Positions 54,993 to 63,725 of a stretch of 64,000 bases of DNA are shown here, piece by piece; positions within the stretch are counted from its first letter, which is position 1; each line of letters starts with the position of its first letter. The notes under the pieces are model-generated. The model was given only the letters and a program-made list of their open reading frames with translations. It did no database searches and was not told the DNA's origin. The position numbers were made by a program, and so were the translations under genes. The DNA lies in assembly GCF_000526635.1 (NCBI RefSeq), contig NZ_JAGL01000004.1:62001-126000 (forward strand), written 5' to 3'. Origin of the DNA: Aminobacter sp. J41 (GTDB lineage Bacteria; Pseudomonadota; Alphaproteobacteria; Rhizobiales; Rhizobiaceae).

Positions 54993-56303
54993 ATGAGCAC
55001 TTTTTCTCCTCGCGAGATCGTTTCCGAACTCGACCGCTACATCATCGGCCAGAAGGAGGCGAAGCGCGCCGTGGCAATCGCCCTGCGCAACCGCTGGCGG
55101 CGGCAGCAGCTGTCCAGCCCGATGCGCGAAGAGGTGATGCCGAAGAACATCCTGATGATCGGGCCGACCGGCGTCGGCAAGACGGAGATTTCGCGCCGTC
55201 TCGCCAAGCTCGCAGGGGCTCCGTTCATCAAGGTCGAAGCCACCAAGTTCACCGAGGTCGGCTATGTCGGCCGGGACGTCGAGCAGATCATCCGCGATCT
55301 CGTCGAGGTTGCGATTGGCCTGACCCGCGAGAAGATGCGCGAGGACGTGAAGGCGCGGGCCCATCTTGCCGCCGAGGAGCGCGTGCTCGAGGCGCTGGTC
55401 GGCAAGACCGCGAGCCCGGCTACCCGCGACTCCTTCCGCAAGAAGCTGCGCGACGGGGAACTCGACGACAAGGAAATCGAGATCGAGGTTGCCGACAACA
55501 GCGGTGGCGGGATGCCTACTTTCGATATTCCGGGGATGCCCGGCGCCGGCATCGGCGTCCTCAACATCAGTGACATGCTGCAGAAGGCAATGGGCGGCCA
55601 GCGGACCAAGCTGCGCAAAACCACCGTCAAGGAATCCTACGAGCTGCTGATCAACGACGAGTCGGACAAGCTGCTCGACCAGGAAGAGGTGGTGCGCCGC
55701 GCGATTGCCTCGACCGAGAACGACGGCATCGTCTTCCTCGACGAAATCGACAAGGTCGCGGCACGCTCGGACATCGCCGGCGGTCCTTCGCGCGAAGGCG
55801 TGCAGCGCGACCTGCTGCCGCTGGTCGAGGGCACCACCGTTGCCACCAAGTACGGCCCGGTGAAGACGGACCATATCCTCTTCATCGCCTCCGGGGCGTT
55901 CCACGTCGCCAAGCCGTCGGACCTGCTGCCTGAGCTGCAGGGCCGCCTGCCGATCCGCGTCGAGCTGCGTGCGCTGGAGAAGGAAGACTTCCGCCGCATC
56001 CTGACCGAGACCGAGGCGAGCCTGATCAAGCAGTACATCGCGCTGATGGAGACCGAAGGCGTCAATCTCACCTTCACCGACGACGCCATCGACCGCCTGG
56101 CCGGCATAGCCGTCGACCTCAACGCCACTGTCGAGAACATCGGCGCGCGGCGCCTGCAGACGGTGATGGAGCGGGTGCTCGATGACATCTCGTTCAACGC
56201 GCCTGACCGCTCGGGCTCGGAGATCGTGATCGACGCTGAATATGTCGAGAAGTTCGTCGGCGACCTTGCCCGCAACACGGACCTGTCGAAGTTCATTCTT
56301 TGA
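54993..56303 (+). CDS. hslU: ATP-dependent protease ATPase subunit HslU
   Basis: The 436-aa AAA+ unfoldase feeds proteins into HslV. Motifs: [43 protein letters not shown] (Walker A), [12 protein letters not shown] (pore loop GYVG), [13 protein letters not shown] (Walker B), GRLPIRVEL and [13 protein letters not shown] (sensor 2), with the C-terminal DLSKFIL that docks in HslV. I chose the ATG at 54993 ([13 protein letters not shown]) two bases after the UPF0314 stop; an in-frame ATG at 54972 is inside that gene. Confidence 0.97.
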   Translation: MSTFSPREIVSELDRYIIGQKEAKRAVAIALRNRWRRQQLSSPMREEVMPKNILMIGPTGVGKTEISRRLAKLAGAPFIKVEATKFTEVGYVGRDVEQIIRDLVEVAIGLTREKMREDVKARAHLAAEERVLEALVGKTASPATRDSFRKKLRDGELDDKEIEIEVADNSGGGMPTFDIPGMPGAGIGVLNISDMLQKAMGGQRTKLRKTTVKESYELLINDESDKLLDQEEVVRRAIASTENDGIVFLDEIDKVAARSDIAGGPSREGVQRDLLPLVEGTTVATKYGPVKTDHILFIASGAFHVAKPSDLLPELQGRLPIRVELRALEKEDFRRILTETEASLIKQYIALMETEGVNLTFTDDAIDRLAGIAVDLNATVENIGARRLQTVMERVLDDISFNAPDRSGSEIVIDAEYVEKFVGDLARNTDLSKFIL

Positions 56304-56311
56304 TAACCATC

Positions 56312-56347
56312 AAGAGCAGCGCGCCGAGGTAACGACGCGCTGTTCTT
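56312..56347 (+). terminator. Stem-loop after hslU
   Basis: AAGAGCAGCGCG (56312-56323) pairs with CGCGCTGTTCTT (56336-56347), 12 bp with one G-T pair. It lies 9 bases after the hslU stop. No T-run follows, so termination is likely but not certain. Confidence 0.6.
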
Positions 56348-56469
56348 CGAAATGCGAGGTGCGACCTTTCGCAGGTCTTGACGAATGTTTGAACGTCAGG
56401 CACTCGACGCTGACCCGGCCGGGCGGTAGCTTGCCGCGCGGTCGTTCCTGACCCAGTCTCGGGCCCTTT

Positions 56470-57429
56470 ATGAACTCTGCGATCCGGTTTCTCGCCTGTC
56501 TGTGCTTGCTCGTACTTCCAGCGATTGCCAGCGCTGCCACTGTCGTGCCGCCTGGAAACCGGTCGAAGGAGCAGCCGCCGATCCCGAATGCGTCGGCTAA
56601 TCGTACCCGCGCGGCGAATTCCACCTACGAGGCAAAGTACCGCAAGGTCTATGCGCTGCTCGAAAACGACGCTGCCCTGCGCAATAAAATCAAGACGGTC
56701 TCTGCCCAGTATGGCCTCGATCCGATGCACATGGTGGGCGCCATCGTCGGCGAGCACACCTACAATGTCGACGCCTACGACCGGCTTCAGACCTATTATG
56801 TGAAGGCTGTCTCGTATTTTCAGACCAGCTTCAAGTTCGCCTATGACGGCGAGTCGATCTCCGACTTCATCAAGCGGCCGGAATTTGCCCGCTGCGAGAA
56901 TTTGAAGGGAAGCTACGAGCAGTGGACCTGCCGCGAGACGGTCTGGGACCGTTCGTTCCGCGGAAAGAAGGTCGACGGCAAGTCCTATCCCCGCGACCGT
57001 TTCAGCGCCGTGTTCTTCCAGCCCTTTTACGCTGGCCAGACCTTTGGCATCGGCCAGCTCAATCCGCTCACCGCCCTGCAGATGAGCGACATCGTCGCGC
57101 AGGTGTCGAAGCTGCCGAAGCTCGACCACAACAACGCGCAGCAGGTCTACAAGACCATCATGGATCCCGACCTGACGCTGGCCTATGTGGCGGCGACGCT
57201 AAAGAAGTCGATCGAGGCTTATCGTGACATCGCGGGTTTCGACATCTCGAAGAACCCCGGCATCACCGCGACGCTCTACAATCTCGGCAACCCCGATCAG
57301 CGTGCGCGTGCGCTGCGCGCGGAGAACCTGAAGCGCCAGGCCGAGGGGCTGTCGCCGCGATATCCGCAGGAAAACTATTACGGATGGCTGGTCAACGAAC
57401 GGCTGAACGAGCTGAAGAAGCTGTTCTGA
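56470..57429 (+). CDS. DUF1402 family exported protein
   Basis: The 319-aa protein has a signal peptide (FLACLCLLVLPAIASA, cleavage after about residue 22). The mature part contains YGLDPMHMVGAIVGEHTYNVDAYDRLQTYYVKA and FGIGQLNPLTALQMSDIVAQV (read in parts), which recall a lysozyme-like fold with a glutamate after GAIVGE. DUF1402 has no assigned function; a role in peptidoglycan is only suggested by the fold-like pattern and by MltA nearby. It converges on the HTH gene with 3 bases between the stops. Confidence 0.85.
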   Translation: MNSAIRFLACLCLLVLPAIASAATVVPPGNRSKEQPPIPNASANRTRAANSTYEAKYRKVYALLENDAALRNKIKTVSAQYGLDPMHMVGAIVGEHTYNVDAYDRLQTYYVKAVSYFQTSFKFAYDGESISDFIKRPEFARCENLKGSYEQWTCRETVWDRSFRGKKVDGKSYPRDRFSAVFFQPFYAGQTFGIGQLNPLTALQMSDIVAQVSKLPKLDHNNAQQVYKTIMDPDLTLAYVAATLKKSIEAYRDIAGFDISKNPGITATLYNLGNPDQRARALRAENLKRQAEGLSPRYPQENYYGWLVNERLNELKKLF

Positions 57430-57432
57430 CGG

Positions 57433-57795
57433 CTATTTTCGACCGCGTTCGTCGAGCGTGCGCATCAGCGCATCGAGCGCGGTGTCGTCCAGCTGCCCGA
57501 TCTCCTCGGCCAGGCGGTTGGCAAAGGCAGTTGCCTTGGGCGAGAGACCGGTGGTGTCCACCACCACGCGCGGATGCGAGGAAGCGGCAAGATGCTGAAG
57601 CTCCTCCGCCTCATCCCAGATCACGTTGAAGTAGCCGACGATCTTTTGCACCAGCGCCCAGTTGGGCACGCCGCGCTTGCCGTGCTCCAGCGCCGAAAGA
57701 TACGCCGCGCTGACGCCGAGCGCGTCGGCCATCTCCTTTTGCGAGACGCCCTTGGCGGCGCGAAGCTCGCGCATCTTCAGCCCAAACGGCGTCAT
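57433..57795 (-). CDS. XRE-family helix-turn-helix regulator
   Basis: The 120-aa protein has an N-terminal cro/C1-type domain: FGLKMRELRAAKGVSQKEMADALGVSAAYLSALEHGKRGVPNW, with the recognition helix around VSAAYLSALEHG. The C-terminal half (SHPRVVVDTTGLSPKATAFANRLAEEIGQLDDTAL) may dimerise. It overlaps the Smr gene by 4 bases and is the last gene of the minus-strand group with MltA. Its target is unknown; auto-control of the operon cannot be read from the sequence. Confidence 0.9.
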   Translation of the reverse strand: MTPFGLKMRELRAAKGVSQKEMADALGVSAAYLSALEHGKRGVPNWALVQKIVGYFNVIWDEAEELQHLAASSHPRVVVDTTGLSPKATAFANRLAEEIGQLDDTALDALMRTLDERGRK

Positions 57796-58349
57796 GGCGC
57801 CTCCCGCTTGCGCAGGCGGATGTAGAGCGCGCCCTCGCCGCCGTGGTGGCGCGCCGCCTCCTGATGACCGCTGACGAGAGCCCGAAACGGCGGCGTCGAC
57901 AGCCAGCCGGGCACGGCCTGACGCAGCACTCCCGTGCCGCGCGAGGGCGAGCCCTTGCCGGTAACGACGAGGACATGGCGGCGGCCGTCCGCATAGGCAT
58001 GCTGCAGGAACGACAACAGCAGGGAATGGGCTTCGCTTTGCGTCATGCCATGCAGATCGACCTTGCCTTCGATCGGCAGGCGGCCGCGGGCTATCTTCTG
58101 GTGCGTTGGCCGGTCGATGACGTTGGGCGCTGGCGGCTGGCGCTTCTGCTCCGGCTTCTCTTCAACCAGATCCCCTGCCGAACGAGCCTTGCGCGGCTTC
58201 GGCTTCGGCGCAGGTGGTTCGAGAAGGGCCGCGAAATCTTCCATCTCCCGCTCGATATCCTCGACAGACTTGCCAGGCATCGGTCGCGTCGAACGCGCGA
58301 CGCGCCCCCAGAGGATGCGGTCCTCGGTGGTAAGATACTTCGTCTTCAT
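57792..58349 (-). CDS. Smr/MutS2-type domain protein
   Basis: The 185-aa protein has a C-terminal Smr domain: IEGKVDLHGMTQSEAHSLLLSFLQHAYADGRRHVLVVTGKGSPSRGTGVL, with the LDLHGxT-like and TGKG motifs, ending in HHGGEGALYIRLRK. Smr domains are nucleases acting on DNA or RNA, in bacteria mainly on collided ribosomes' mRNA (E. coli SmrB). The N-terminal half is charged and proline-rich (PPAPKPKPRKARS). It overlaps mltA and the HTH gene by 4 bases each. Confidence 0.92.
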   Translation of the reverse strand: MKTKYLTTEDRILWGRVARSTRPMPGKSVEDIEREMEDFAALLEPPAPKPKPRKARSAGDLVEEKPEQKRQPPAPNVIDRPTHQKIARGRLPIEGKVDLHGMTQSEAHSLLLSFLQHAYADGRRHVLVVTGKGSPSRGTGVLRQAVPGWLSTPPFRALVSGHQEAARHHGGEGALYIRLRKREAP

Positions 58350-59443
58350 GCCGCCGCTCCATATGGGCGCGGCACGAGAATGTAAAAGTCCGCCGGATGG
58401 CGGACCACGCCCGCGATCTCGCCGGCGGCATCGCCCGAGCCGGCAAACAGATCGCCGCGTGCGGGACCGACGATGGCCGAGCCGGTGTCCTGCGCGATCA
58501 TCAGCCGCCGGAACGGTTGTTCGTCGAAGGCAAGCAGCGTCGGCGCGTCGATGAAAAACGGCGTGCCGAAAGTGTGGATCAGCCGGTCGACCGCGAGCGA
58601 GCGGCCCGCCGTCAGCGGCACTTTGGCCGCAGCAACGGGGCCAAGCGAAGGATCGGAAACGTCAGCCTCGCGGAAAAAGATGTAGGAGCGGTTGCGCCAG
58701 AGGATTTCGTTGATGCGGTCGGGATGGTCGGCGAACCATTTACGGATCGACTGCATGGTCACATCGGCCTCGGCAATCTCGCCGAGTTCGATTAGCACCC
58801 GGCCGGGGCCGGCGAAACGCTGGCCGGATTTCGCGGCATAGGTGATGCGGCGGACGGAGCCGTCCGGCATTTTCAGGCGTGCCGCACCCTGCACGTGAAT
58901 GAAGAAGGCATCGACCGGATCGGCGACCCAAGCGATGGCTCTTGCCTTATCGCCCAGCGCGCCCTGCTCGATCGCGGCGCGGTCAAAATACTCGACGATG
59001 CCGTCCGGCGTCCTGCGACCGAAGGCAAGATAAGGGTCCATGCCTTCCGGCCGGTTGCTGTCATCGACCTTGACCAGATCATCGGGAGCGCTGAGCAGCG
59101 GGACCGTGAAATGCTCGCTCCGTGCGGGCGAAGCCTCAACTTCCGGCTCGTAGAAGCCGGTAACGAAGCCGGTCGCTGTATTATTGGGACGGATGAGACG
59201 CGGTGCGAAATGGCGCTCGAAGAAGGAACGGGCCTCGGCGTCGGAAAGATCGGCTTCAATGCTGGCAGCTTCCTGCCAGGCAGGCGCAAGGTGCTCGGGG
59301 CCGATGCCCAGCGCGCCGGTCTTGTAGCCATTCTCGAGGCCGTAAATCGCCGAGCGGCGGAAGGCGGCGAAGGCCGCGGCATGCGCATCCTCTGCCCAGC
59401 CGGCGAGATCGGCAAAACCGGCGGGGATCAGCGCAGCAGACAT
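58346..59443 (-). CDS. mltA: Membrane-bound lytic murein transglycosylase A
   Basis: The 365-aa MltA-type enzyme cleaves peptidoglycan glycan strands with 1,6-anhydro ring formation. Family landmarks: NNTATGFVTGFYEPEVEASPARSEHFTVPLL, RIGYAAKSGQ-like RRITYAAKSGQRFAGPGRVLIELGEI, and the catalytic aspartate region RLMIAQDTGSAIVGPARGDLFAGSGDAAGEIAG near the C-terminus (each read in parts). No lipobox or strong signal peptide is evident at this start, so the export route is unclear. It follows the Tim44-like gene by 23 bases. Confidence 0.93.
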   Translation of the reverse strand: MSAALIPAGFADLAGWAEDAHAAAFAAFRRSAIYGLENGYKTGALGIGPEHLAPAWQEAASIEADLSDAEARSFFERHFAPRLIRPNNTATGFVTGFYEPEVEASPARSEHFTVPLLSAPDDLVKVDDSNRPEGMDPYLAFGRRTPDGIVEYFDRAAIEQGALGDKARAIAWVADPVDAFFIHVQGAARLKMPDGSVRRITYAAKSGQRFAGPGRVLIELGEIAEADVTMQSIRKWFADHPDRINEILWRNRSYIFFREADVSDPSLGPVAAAKVPLTAGRSLAVDRLIHTFGTPFFIDAPTLLAFDEQPFRRLMIAQDTGSAIVGPARGDLFAGSGDAAGEIAGVVRHPADFYILVPRPYGAAA

Positions 59444-59466
59444 GGAAGCATTTGAAGGGCTCGGGC

Positions 59467-60171
59467 TCAGTCGTCAGCCTCGGTGGCCACGAGCTTCCAG
59501 TTCGGGTCCTTCGAGCGGGTGTCGCGGGCGAAGGTCCACACGTCCTTGACCTCGGCCACCGTCTCCGGATCGCCATCGATCACCTCGCCGGCGGCGTTGC
59601 GCGTGGCAGAGATGAGCTCGCTGACGATGCGCAGGGTGATGTGCGCCTCAGAGCCCTTCATCTCCGCATTGACGATCTCGGCGCGGTTGATGCCGACGAA
59701 GGAGGACTGGATCTTTTCGTTGCGGCTCTCGCGGTCGGCGATGGCTGCGACAAAGCCATCGTAGACCTCGCGCGACAGGAGGTTCTTGAGCGCACGGCGG
59801 TCGCCATCCGCATAGGCCATGACGATCATCTCGTAGGCGAGCTTGGCACCTTCAACGAAGCTGTTCGGCTCAAAGTTGGGATCGGCGTCGCGAATAGCTC
59901 GCAGGCCGCGGTTGAGGTCGGTGCCGGGCGCCGCCACCGCATCAATGGCGGCATAGCTGGTTGCAGATTCCGGCGCTCCCTTGCGGCGCGGCAGCGAGAC
60001 GACATTTTCCCCGGCAGTCGCTTCAGTGCCCGCATCCTTGCGCGCGCTGGAATAGGGATCAAAAGGCGGCCGCTCATGCCCCGTCCGGCGGCCAAGCACA
60101 CTGCGCAGCTGGAAAAAGATCACGATCGCCGCGATCATGAAGAAAATCGTACCGAAATCGAAAAATTCCAT
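59467..60171 (-). CDS. Tim44-like domain protein (TimA type)
   Basis: The 234-aa protein is anchored by one N-terminal helix (MEFFDFGTIFFMIAAIVIFFQL). It has a linker and a Tim44/MBA1-like domain (EGAKLAYEMIVMAYADGDRRALKNLLSREVYDGFVAAIADRE, then KGSEAHITLRIVSELISATRNAAGE). In mitochondria Tim44 helps protein import; the alphaproteobacterial relatives sit at the inner membrane and their role is not settled. I start at the second ATG (60171). It is the first gene of the Tim44-MltA-Smr-HTH operon and divergent from fxsA-secB. Confidence 0.91.
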   Translation of the reverse strand: MEFFDFGTIFFMIAAIVIFFQLRSVLGRRTGHERPPFDPYSSARKDAGTEATAGENVVSLPRRKGAPESATSYAAIDAVAAPGTDLNRGLRAIRDADPNFEPNSFVEGAKLAYEMIVMAYADGDRRALKNLLSREVYDGFVAAIADRESRNEKIQSSFVGINRAEIVNAEMKGSEAHITLRIVSELISATRNAAGEVIDGDPETVAEVKDVWTFARDTRSKDPNWKLVATEADD

Positions 60172-60325
60172 GACGTCCGCCAATATCCTGGATCGGGCGA
60201 GGTGCCGCTATCGCCAGCTCGTTTTTTGCATATAGAACGCATCATACCATCATTCAAACCAAAGCGGCGTCTCCCTATCTGTATTGGGAATGCCCTTTCG
60301 GGCGCGAACACGGAAAGATGAACAC

Positions 60326-60823
60326 TTGAGGCTTCCCTTCCTGCCGTTGATTTTCCTCGTCCTTCCGCTCGCGGAGATCGCGGGCTTCGTCATCGTCGGC
60401 AGCGAGATCGGCGTGCTGGCGACGATCGGGCTGATCCTGGCGACGACAGTGCTGGGCGCGATCCTGCTGCGCATCCAGGGCCTCGGCGCGATGTCGCGCA
60501 TGCGCGAGGCGATGCAGACGGGCGTATCGCCCGGCCGCGACATGGTGCATGCCGTGATGATCATGCTGGCGGGCATCCTGCTCATCCTGCCCGGCTTCAT
60601 CACCGACGCTCTCGGCATCCTCTTGTTCATCCCGCCGGTACGCGAGGTCGTGTGGCGCTTCATCTCCAGCCGCATCGTCGTGGTCGAGACGGCCAGCGGC
60701 TTTGCCAGCGCATACACGCGCCGCTCCTCGCGGACGATCGATCTCGATGAGGACGAATACACCCGCTACGATACCGACGATCCGGAGGAGCGGCCCCGCC
60801 CGCAGCTCAGAACCGACCATTAG
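60326..60823 (+). CDS. fxsA: FxsA family membrane protein
   Basis: The 165-aa protein has three to four hydrophobic helices ([76 protein letters not shown], each read in parts) and a polar cytoplasmic tail. E. coli FxsA counteracts phage T7 exclusion by F plasmid PifA; the native role is unknown. I chose TTG at 60326, giving the typical N-terminus [10 protein letters not shown], with CGGAAAG before it; the frame is open 14 codons earlier. Confidence 0.88.
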   Translation: MRLPFLPLIFLVLPLAEIAGFVIVGSEIGVLATIGLILATTVLGAILLRIQGLGAMSRMREAMQTGVSPGRDMVHAVMIMLAGILLILPGFITDALGILLFIPPVREVVWRFISSRIVVVETASGFASAYTRRSSRTIDLDEDEYTRYDTDDPEERPRPQLRTDH

Positions 60824-60920
60824 GCAAGTCCAGCTTGTCATGCAGGGGTTGACCATGTTAGCCAACCTCGCATTCTCTTCACGGCCGGGAACGGCTGAAG
60901 ACAAAAAAGGATTCCGGCTG

Positions 60921-61430
60921 ATGGCCAATCAAGACGACGACACCAAGCCTGCCGCCGCTCCGAGCGCAGGCAACGGCGCTGCACCCTCGCTCAACGTCCT
61001 CGTGCAGTATGTGAAGGACCTGTCGTTCGAGAGCCCCGGCGCTCCGAACACGCTCCGCGCCCGCGACAAGGCCCCGGGCATCAACATCAACGTGAACGTA
61101 ACCGCCAACCCGGTCGGCGAGACCGAGTTTGATGTGCAGCTGACGCTGAATGCGAAGGCTTCGGAAGGCGACAAGGTGCTGTTCAACGTCGAGCTGGTCT
61201 ATGGCGGTGTCTTCCGCGTGGCCGGTTTCCCGCAGGAGCACGTGCTGCCCATCCTGTTCATCGAGTGCCCGCGCCTGCTGTTCCCGTTCGCGCGCCAGAT
61301 CGTGGCCGACTGCACGCGCAATGGCGGCTTCCCGCCGCTGATGATCGACCCGATCGACTTCGCGCAGATGTTCCAGCAGCGCCTTGCCCAGGAGCAGGCG
61401 AAGGCCCAGGCTCCGACCGGCACCGCATAA
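60921..61430 (+). CDS. secB: Protein-export chaperone SecB
   Basis: The 169-aa homotetrameric chaperone keeps exported preproteins unfolded and delivers them to Sec[25 protein letters not shown] (the beta-strand start), [26 protein letters not shown] and [58 protein letters not shown] (read in parts) are family-typical, with an alanine-rich acidic tail. I chose the ATG at 60921 ([14 protein letters not shown]) as the first sensible start. It lies 97 bases after fxsA. Confidence 0.97.
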   Translation: MANQDDDTKPAAAPSAGNGAAPSLNVLVQYVKDLSFESPGAPNTLRARDKAPGININVNVTANPVGETEFDVQLTLNAKASEGDKVLFNVELVYGGVFRVAGFPQEHVLPILFIECPRLLFPFARQIVADCTRNGGFPPLMIDPIDFAQMFQQRLAQEQAKAQAPTGTA

Positions 61431-61457
61431 GGCTGCCGCGCAAGCAGACCAGTATTG

Positions 61458-61486
61458 AAAAGGCCCGGTCTTCCCGGGCCTTTTTC
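61458..61486 (+). terminator. Rho-independent terminator of secB
   Basis: AAAAGGCCCGG (61458-61468) pairs with CCGGGCCTTTT across a 5-base loop and runs into T. It lies 28 bases after the secB stop and 28 before the convergent dnaQ stop. Confidence 0.93.
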
Positions 61487-61513
61487 ATGACTGCCTGACT
61501 TTGCGATCACCCG

Positions 61514-62239
61514 CTATTCCGCGGCGATCTGCTCGCGATAGTCGGGCTCGACTTCCTTCCAAATCGCGGAAGAGCCGAGGGTGTCAACCAGCTTGCGGTG
61601 GGCAGCGATGTCGGCATCCGTCAGGCGCGGAGCAAGTGGCCGCTCGCGCTGGCGCACGACCGTGACGGTCTCGATCTCGGTCGTGGTGACGGTGACCTCG
61701 ACCTTTGTGTCCAGGCTGAAGGTCGCCTGCTTGCCGCCCATCAGCTCGATGTAGACTTCTGCGAGGAGTTCGGAGTCGAGCAGCGCGCCGTGCTTGGTGC
61801 GGTGGCTGTTGTCGATGCCATAACGGCGGCAGAGGGCGTCGAGCGAATTCGGCCCCATCGGGTGCTTGCGCTTGGCAAGCGCCAGCGTGTCGATGACGCG
61901 CGACGGATCGATAGGAGGCACGCCCAGCCGCGCGAACTCGGCGTTAAGGAAGCCGATATCGAAGTTCGCGTTGTGCGCGATCAGCACCGCGCCGTCGAGG
62001 AAGTCGAGCAGCTGTGATGCGATTTCCTTGAAGGTGGGCTTGTCGGCGAGCTGTTCGTCGCTGATGCCGTGAACCGCGAGTGCATCGGGATGGACCGGGC
62101 GGCCCTCGGGATTGATGTACTGGTGGAAGGTGCGGCCGGTCGGGAACTTGTTGACCATCTCGATGCCGCCGAACTCGATGATCCTGTCTTCACGGGAATC
62201 AAGCCCGGTGGTTTCGGTGTCGAAAATGATCTCACGCAT
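61514..62239 (-). CDS. dnaQ: DNA polymerase III epsilon subunit
   Basis: The 241-aa 3'-5' proofreading exonuclease of the replicative polymerase has the DEDDh motifs: IIFDTETTGLDSREDRIIEFGGIE (ExoI, DxE), AHNANFDIGFLNAEF (ExoII) and SHRTKHGALLDSELLAEVYIEL (ExoIII, with the H and D). The C-terminal part carries the usual region that contacts the alpha subunit. It follows coaE by 53 bases on the same strand and converges with secB. Confidence 0.97.
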   Translation of the reverse strand: MREIIFDTETTGLDSREDRIIEFGGIEMVNKFPTGRTFHQYINPEGRPVHPDALAVHGISDEQLADKPTFKEIASQLLDFLDGAVLIAHNANFDIGFLNAEFARLGVPPIDPSRVIDTLALAKRKHPMGPNSLDALCRRYGIDNSHRTKHGALLDSELLAEVYIELMGGKQATFSLDTKVEVTVTTTEIETVTVVRQRERPLAPRLTDADIAAHRKLVDTLGSSAIWKEVEPDYREQIAAE

Positions 62240-62292
62240 TGGGGATGCTCCTTGCGGCGCAGAATCGCCAACATGCCGGGCAAAGGCAAGGA

Positions 62293-62883
62293 TCAGGCAG
62301 CGGCCGCGGCAAGTTGCCCAATGATATCTCTGACCTGCGCCCTGGCAGCATCCATCCCCTTGCCGGTGTCGACGACGAAGTCGGCGCGGGCGCGCTTTTC
62401 GGCGTCCGGCACCTGGCGCTTCAGGATCGCCTCGAATTTCTCGACCGTCATACCGGGACGGGCAAGCACCCGCTCGCGCTGCACTTCGGCCGGAGCCGAG
62501 ACGACGACGATGCGATCTACGCGGCCCTCGCCATGGGTTTCGAACAAAAGCGGAATATCGAGCACGACGATCTCCGTGCCGTCCTCGCGGTGCTTCCGAA
62601 CAAAGGCTTCTGTTTCGGCGCGAACCAGCGGATGGACGATTTTTTCGAGTTCGCGCAGGGCATCCGGCTTGCCGAGCACTTCAGCTGCAAGCTTTTCACG
62701 ATCAACCGCTCCGTCGACGACAGCCGCCGGAAAGCGTGCGCGGATGGGTTCGACGGCTGCGCCGCGATAGAGCGCGTGGACGGTAGCGTCGGAATCGTGG
62801 ACCGGAACGCCCTCTTCCTCGAACATGCGGGCGGTCGTCGACTTGCCCATGCCGATAGAACCGGTCAGGCCAAGGACGATCAT
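62293..62883 (-). CDS. coaE: Dephospho-CoA kinase
   Basis: The 196-aa kinase performs the last step of coenzyme A synthesis. [39 protein letters not shown] has the P-loop and the conserved D-x-D of the substrate site; [26 protein letters not shown] is the second family block. The ATG overlaps the aroE stop by 3-4 bases; the frame extends upstream into aroE without support. The window also has coaA, the first step of the same pathway. Confidence 0.96.
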   Translation of the reverse strand: MIVLGLTGSIGMGKSTTARMFEEEGVPVHDSDATVHALYRGAAVEPIRARFPAAVVDGAVDREKLAAEVLGKPDALRELEKIVHPLVRAETEAFVRKHREDGTEIVVLDIPLLFETHGEGRVDRIVVVSAPAEVQRERVLARPGMTVEKFEAILKRQVPDAEKRARADFVVDTGKGMDAARAQVRDIIGQLAAAAA

Positions 62884-63725
62884 CAATGCCCGCCCTGCAG
62901 ATCGGCGACGATAACGGCGCGAAGGTCTTCCGTTACTTGCGGGCGCACGCCGAACCATTTTTCGAAGCCGGGGATCGCCTGGTGCAGCAGCATGCCGAGC
63001 CCGTCGATGGTGCGGATGCCGTGGCGCGCCGCAGCGGCAAGGAACGGCGTCTCAAGCGGCGTATAGACGATATCGACGGCAATTGCCGAGGACGGCAGCA
63101 GCGACGCGTCCAGGGGCAACTCGCCTTGTCCGCCCATGCCGAGCGCTGTGGTGTTGACGACGAGCTGCGCATCTTTGGCCAGCTCATTCACCGCTTCGAA
63201 GCTGTGCGCCGAGACGCGCTCGCCAAAGCGGTCGGCGAGTTCCTGCGCGCGGGCGACCGTGCGGTTGACAACGCGGATGTCGCGGATGCCCGCTTCTTCG
63301 AGCGCAAACAGGATCGCACGCGAGGCCCCGCCTGCGCCTAAAATGAGCGCCGTGCCTGCATTGCGCCAGCCATCGGCGCGCTGGTCGAGATCCGACATGA
63401 AGCCGAAAGCATCAGTATTGCTGGCGTACAGCCTGCCGTCCTCGAGCCACAGCGTATTGGCCGCGCCGATCAGCTCCGCCGCCTCATCGACCACGTCGGC
63501 AGCGCCGAAGGCTGCTTCCTTGTGCGGGATGGTCACATTGCCGCCGGCATAGCCGCTGGCGGGAAGCGAGCTCAGGAATGCCTCAACCTGCATCGGATGA
63601 ACTTCGATGCGCTCATAGCTGCCGGGGAGGCCGTACTGCTTCAGCCAGTAACCGTGGATCATCGGTGAGCGCGAATGCGCCACTGGGTGACCGATGACGA
63701 ATGCCTTTTTACCCTGATCAGCCAT
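62883..63725 (-). CDS. aroE: Shikimate dehydrogenase (NADP+)
   Basis: The 280-aa enzyme reduces 3-dehydroshikimate to shikimate. [21 protein letters not shown] holds the shikimate-binding serines, [13 protein letters not shown] the catalytic lysine, and [21 protein letters not shown] with [13 protein letters not shown] is the NADP site. [19 protein letters not shown] is the C-terminal family block. I chose the ATG at 63725 because it gives [12 protein letters not shown]; it overlaps the Maf gene by 8 bases. aroA, at the left edge, acts later in the same pathway. Confidence 0.97.
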   Translation of the reverse strand: MADQGKKAFVIGHPVAHSRSPMIHGYWLKQYGLPGSYERIEVHPMQVEAFLSSLPASGYAGGNVTIPHKEAAFGAADVVDEAAELIGAANTLWLEDGRLYASNTDAFGFMSDLDQRADGWRNAGTALILGAGGASRAILFALEEAGIRDIRVVNRTVARAQELADRFGERVSAHSFEAVNELAKDAQLVVNTTALGMGGQGELPLDASLLPSSAIAVDIVYTPLETPFLAAAARHGIRTIDGLGMLLHQAIPGFEKWFGVRPQVTEDLRAVIVADLQGGH

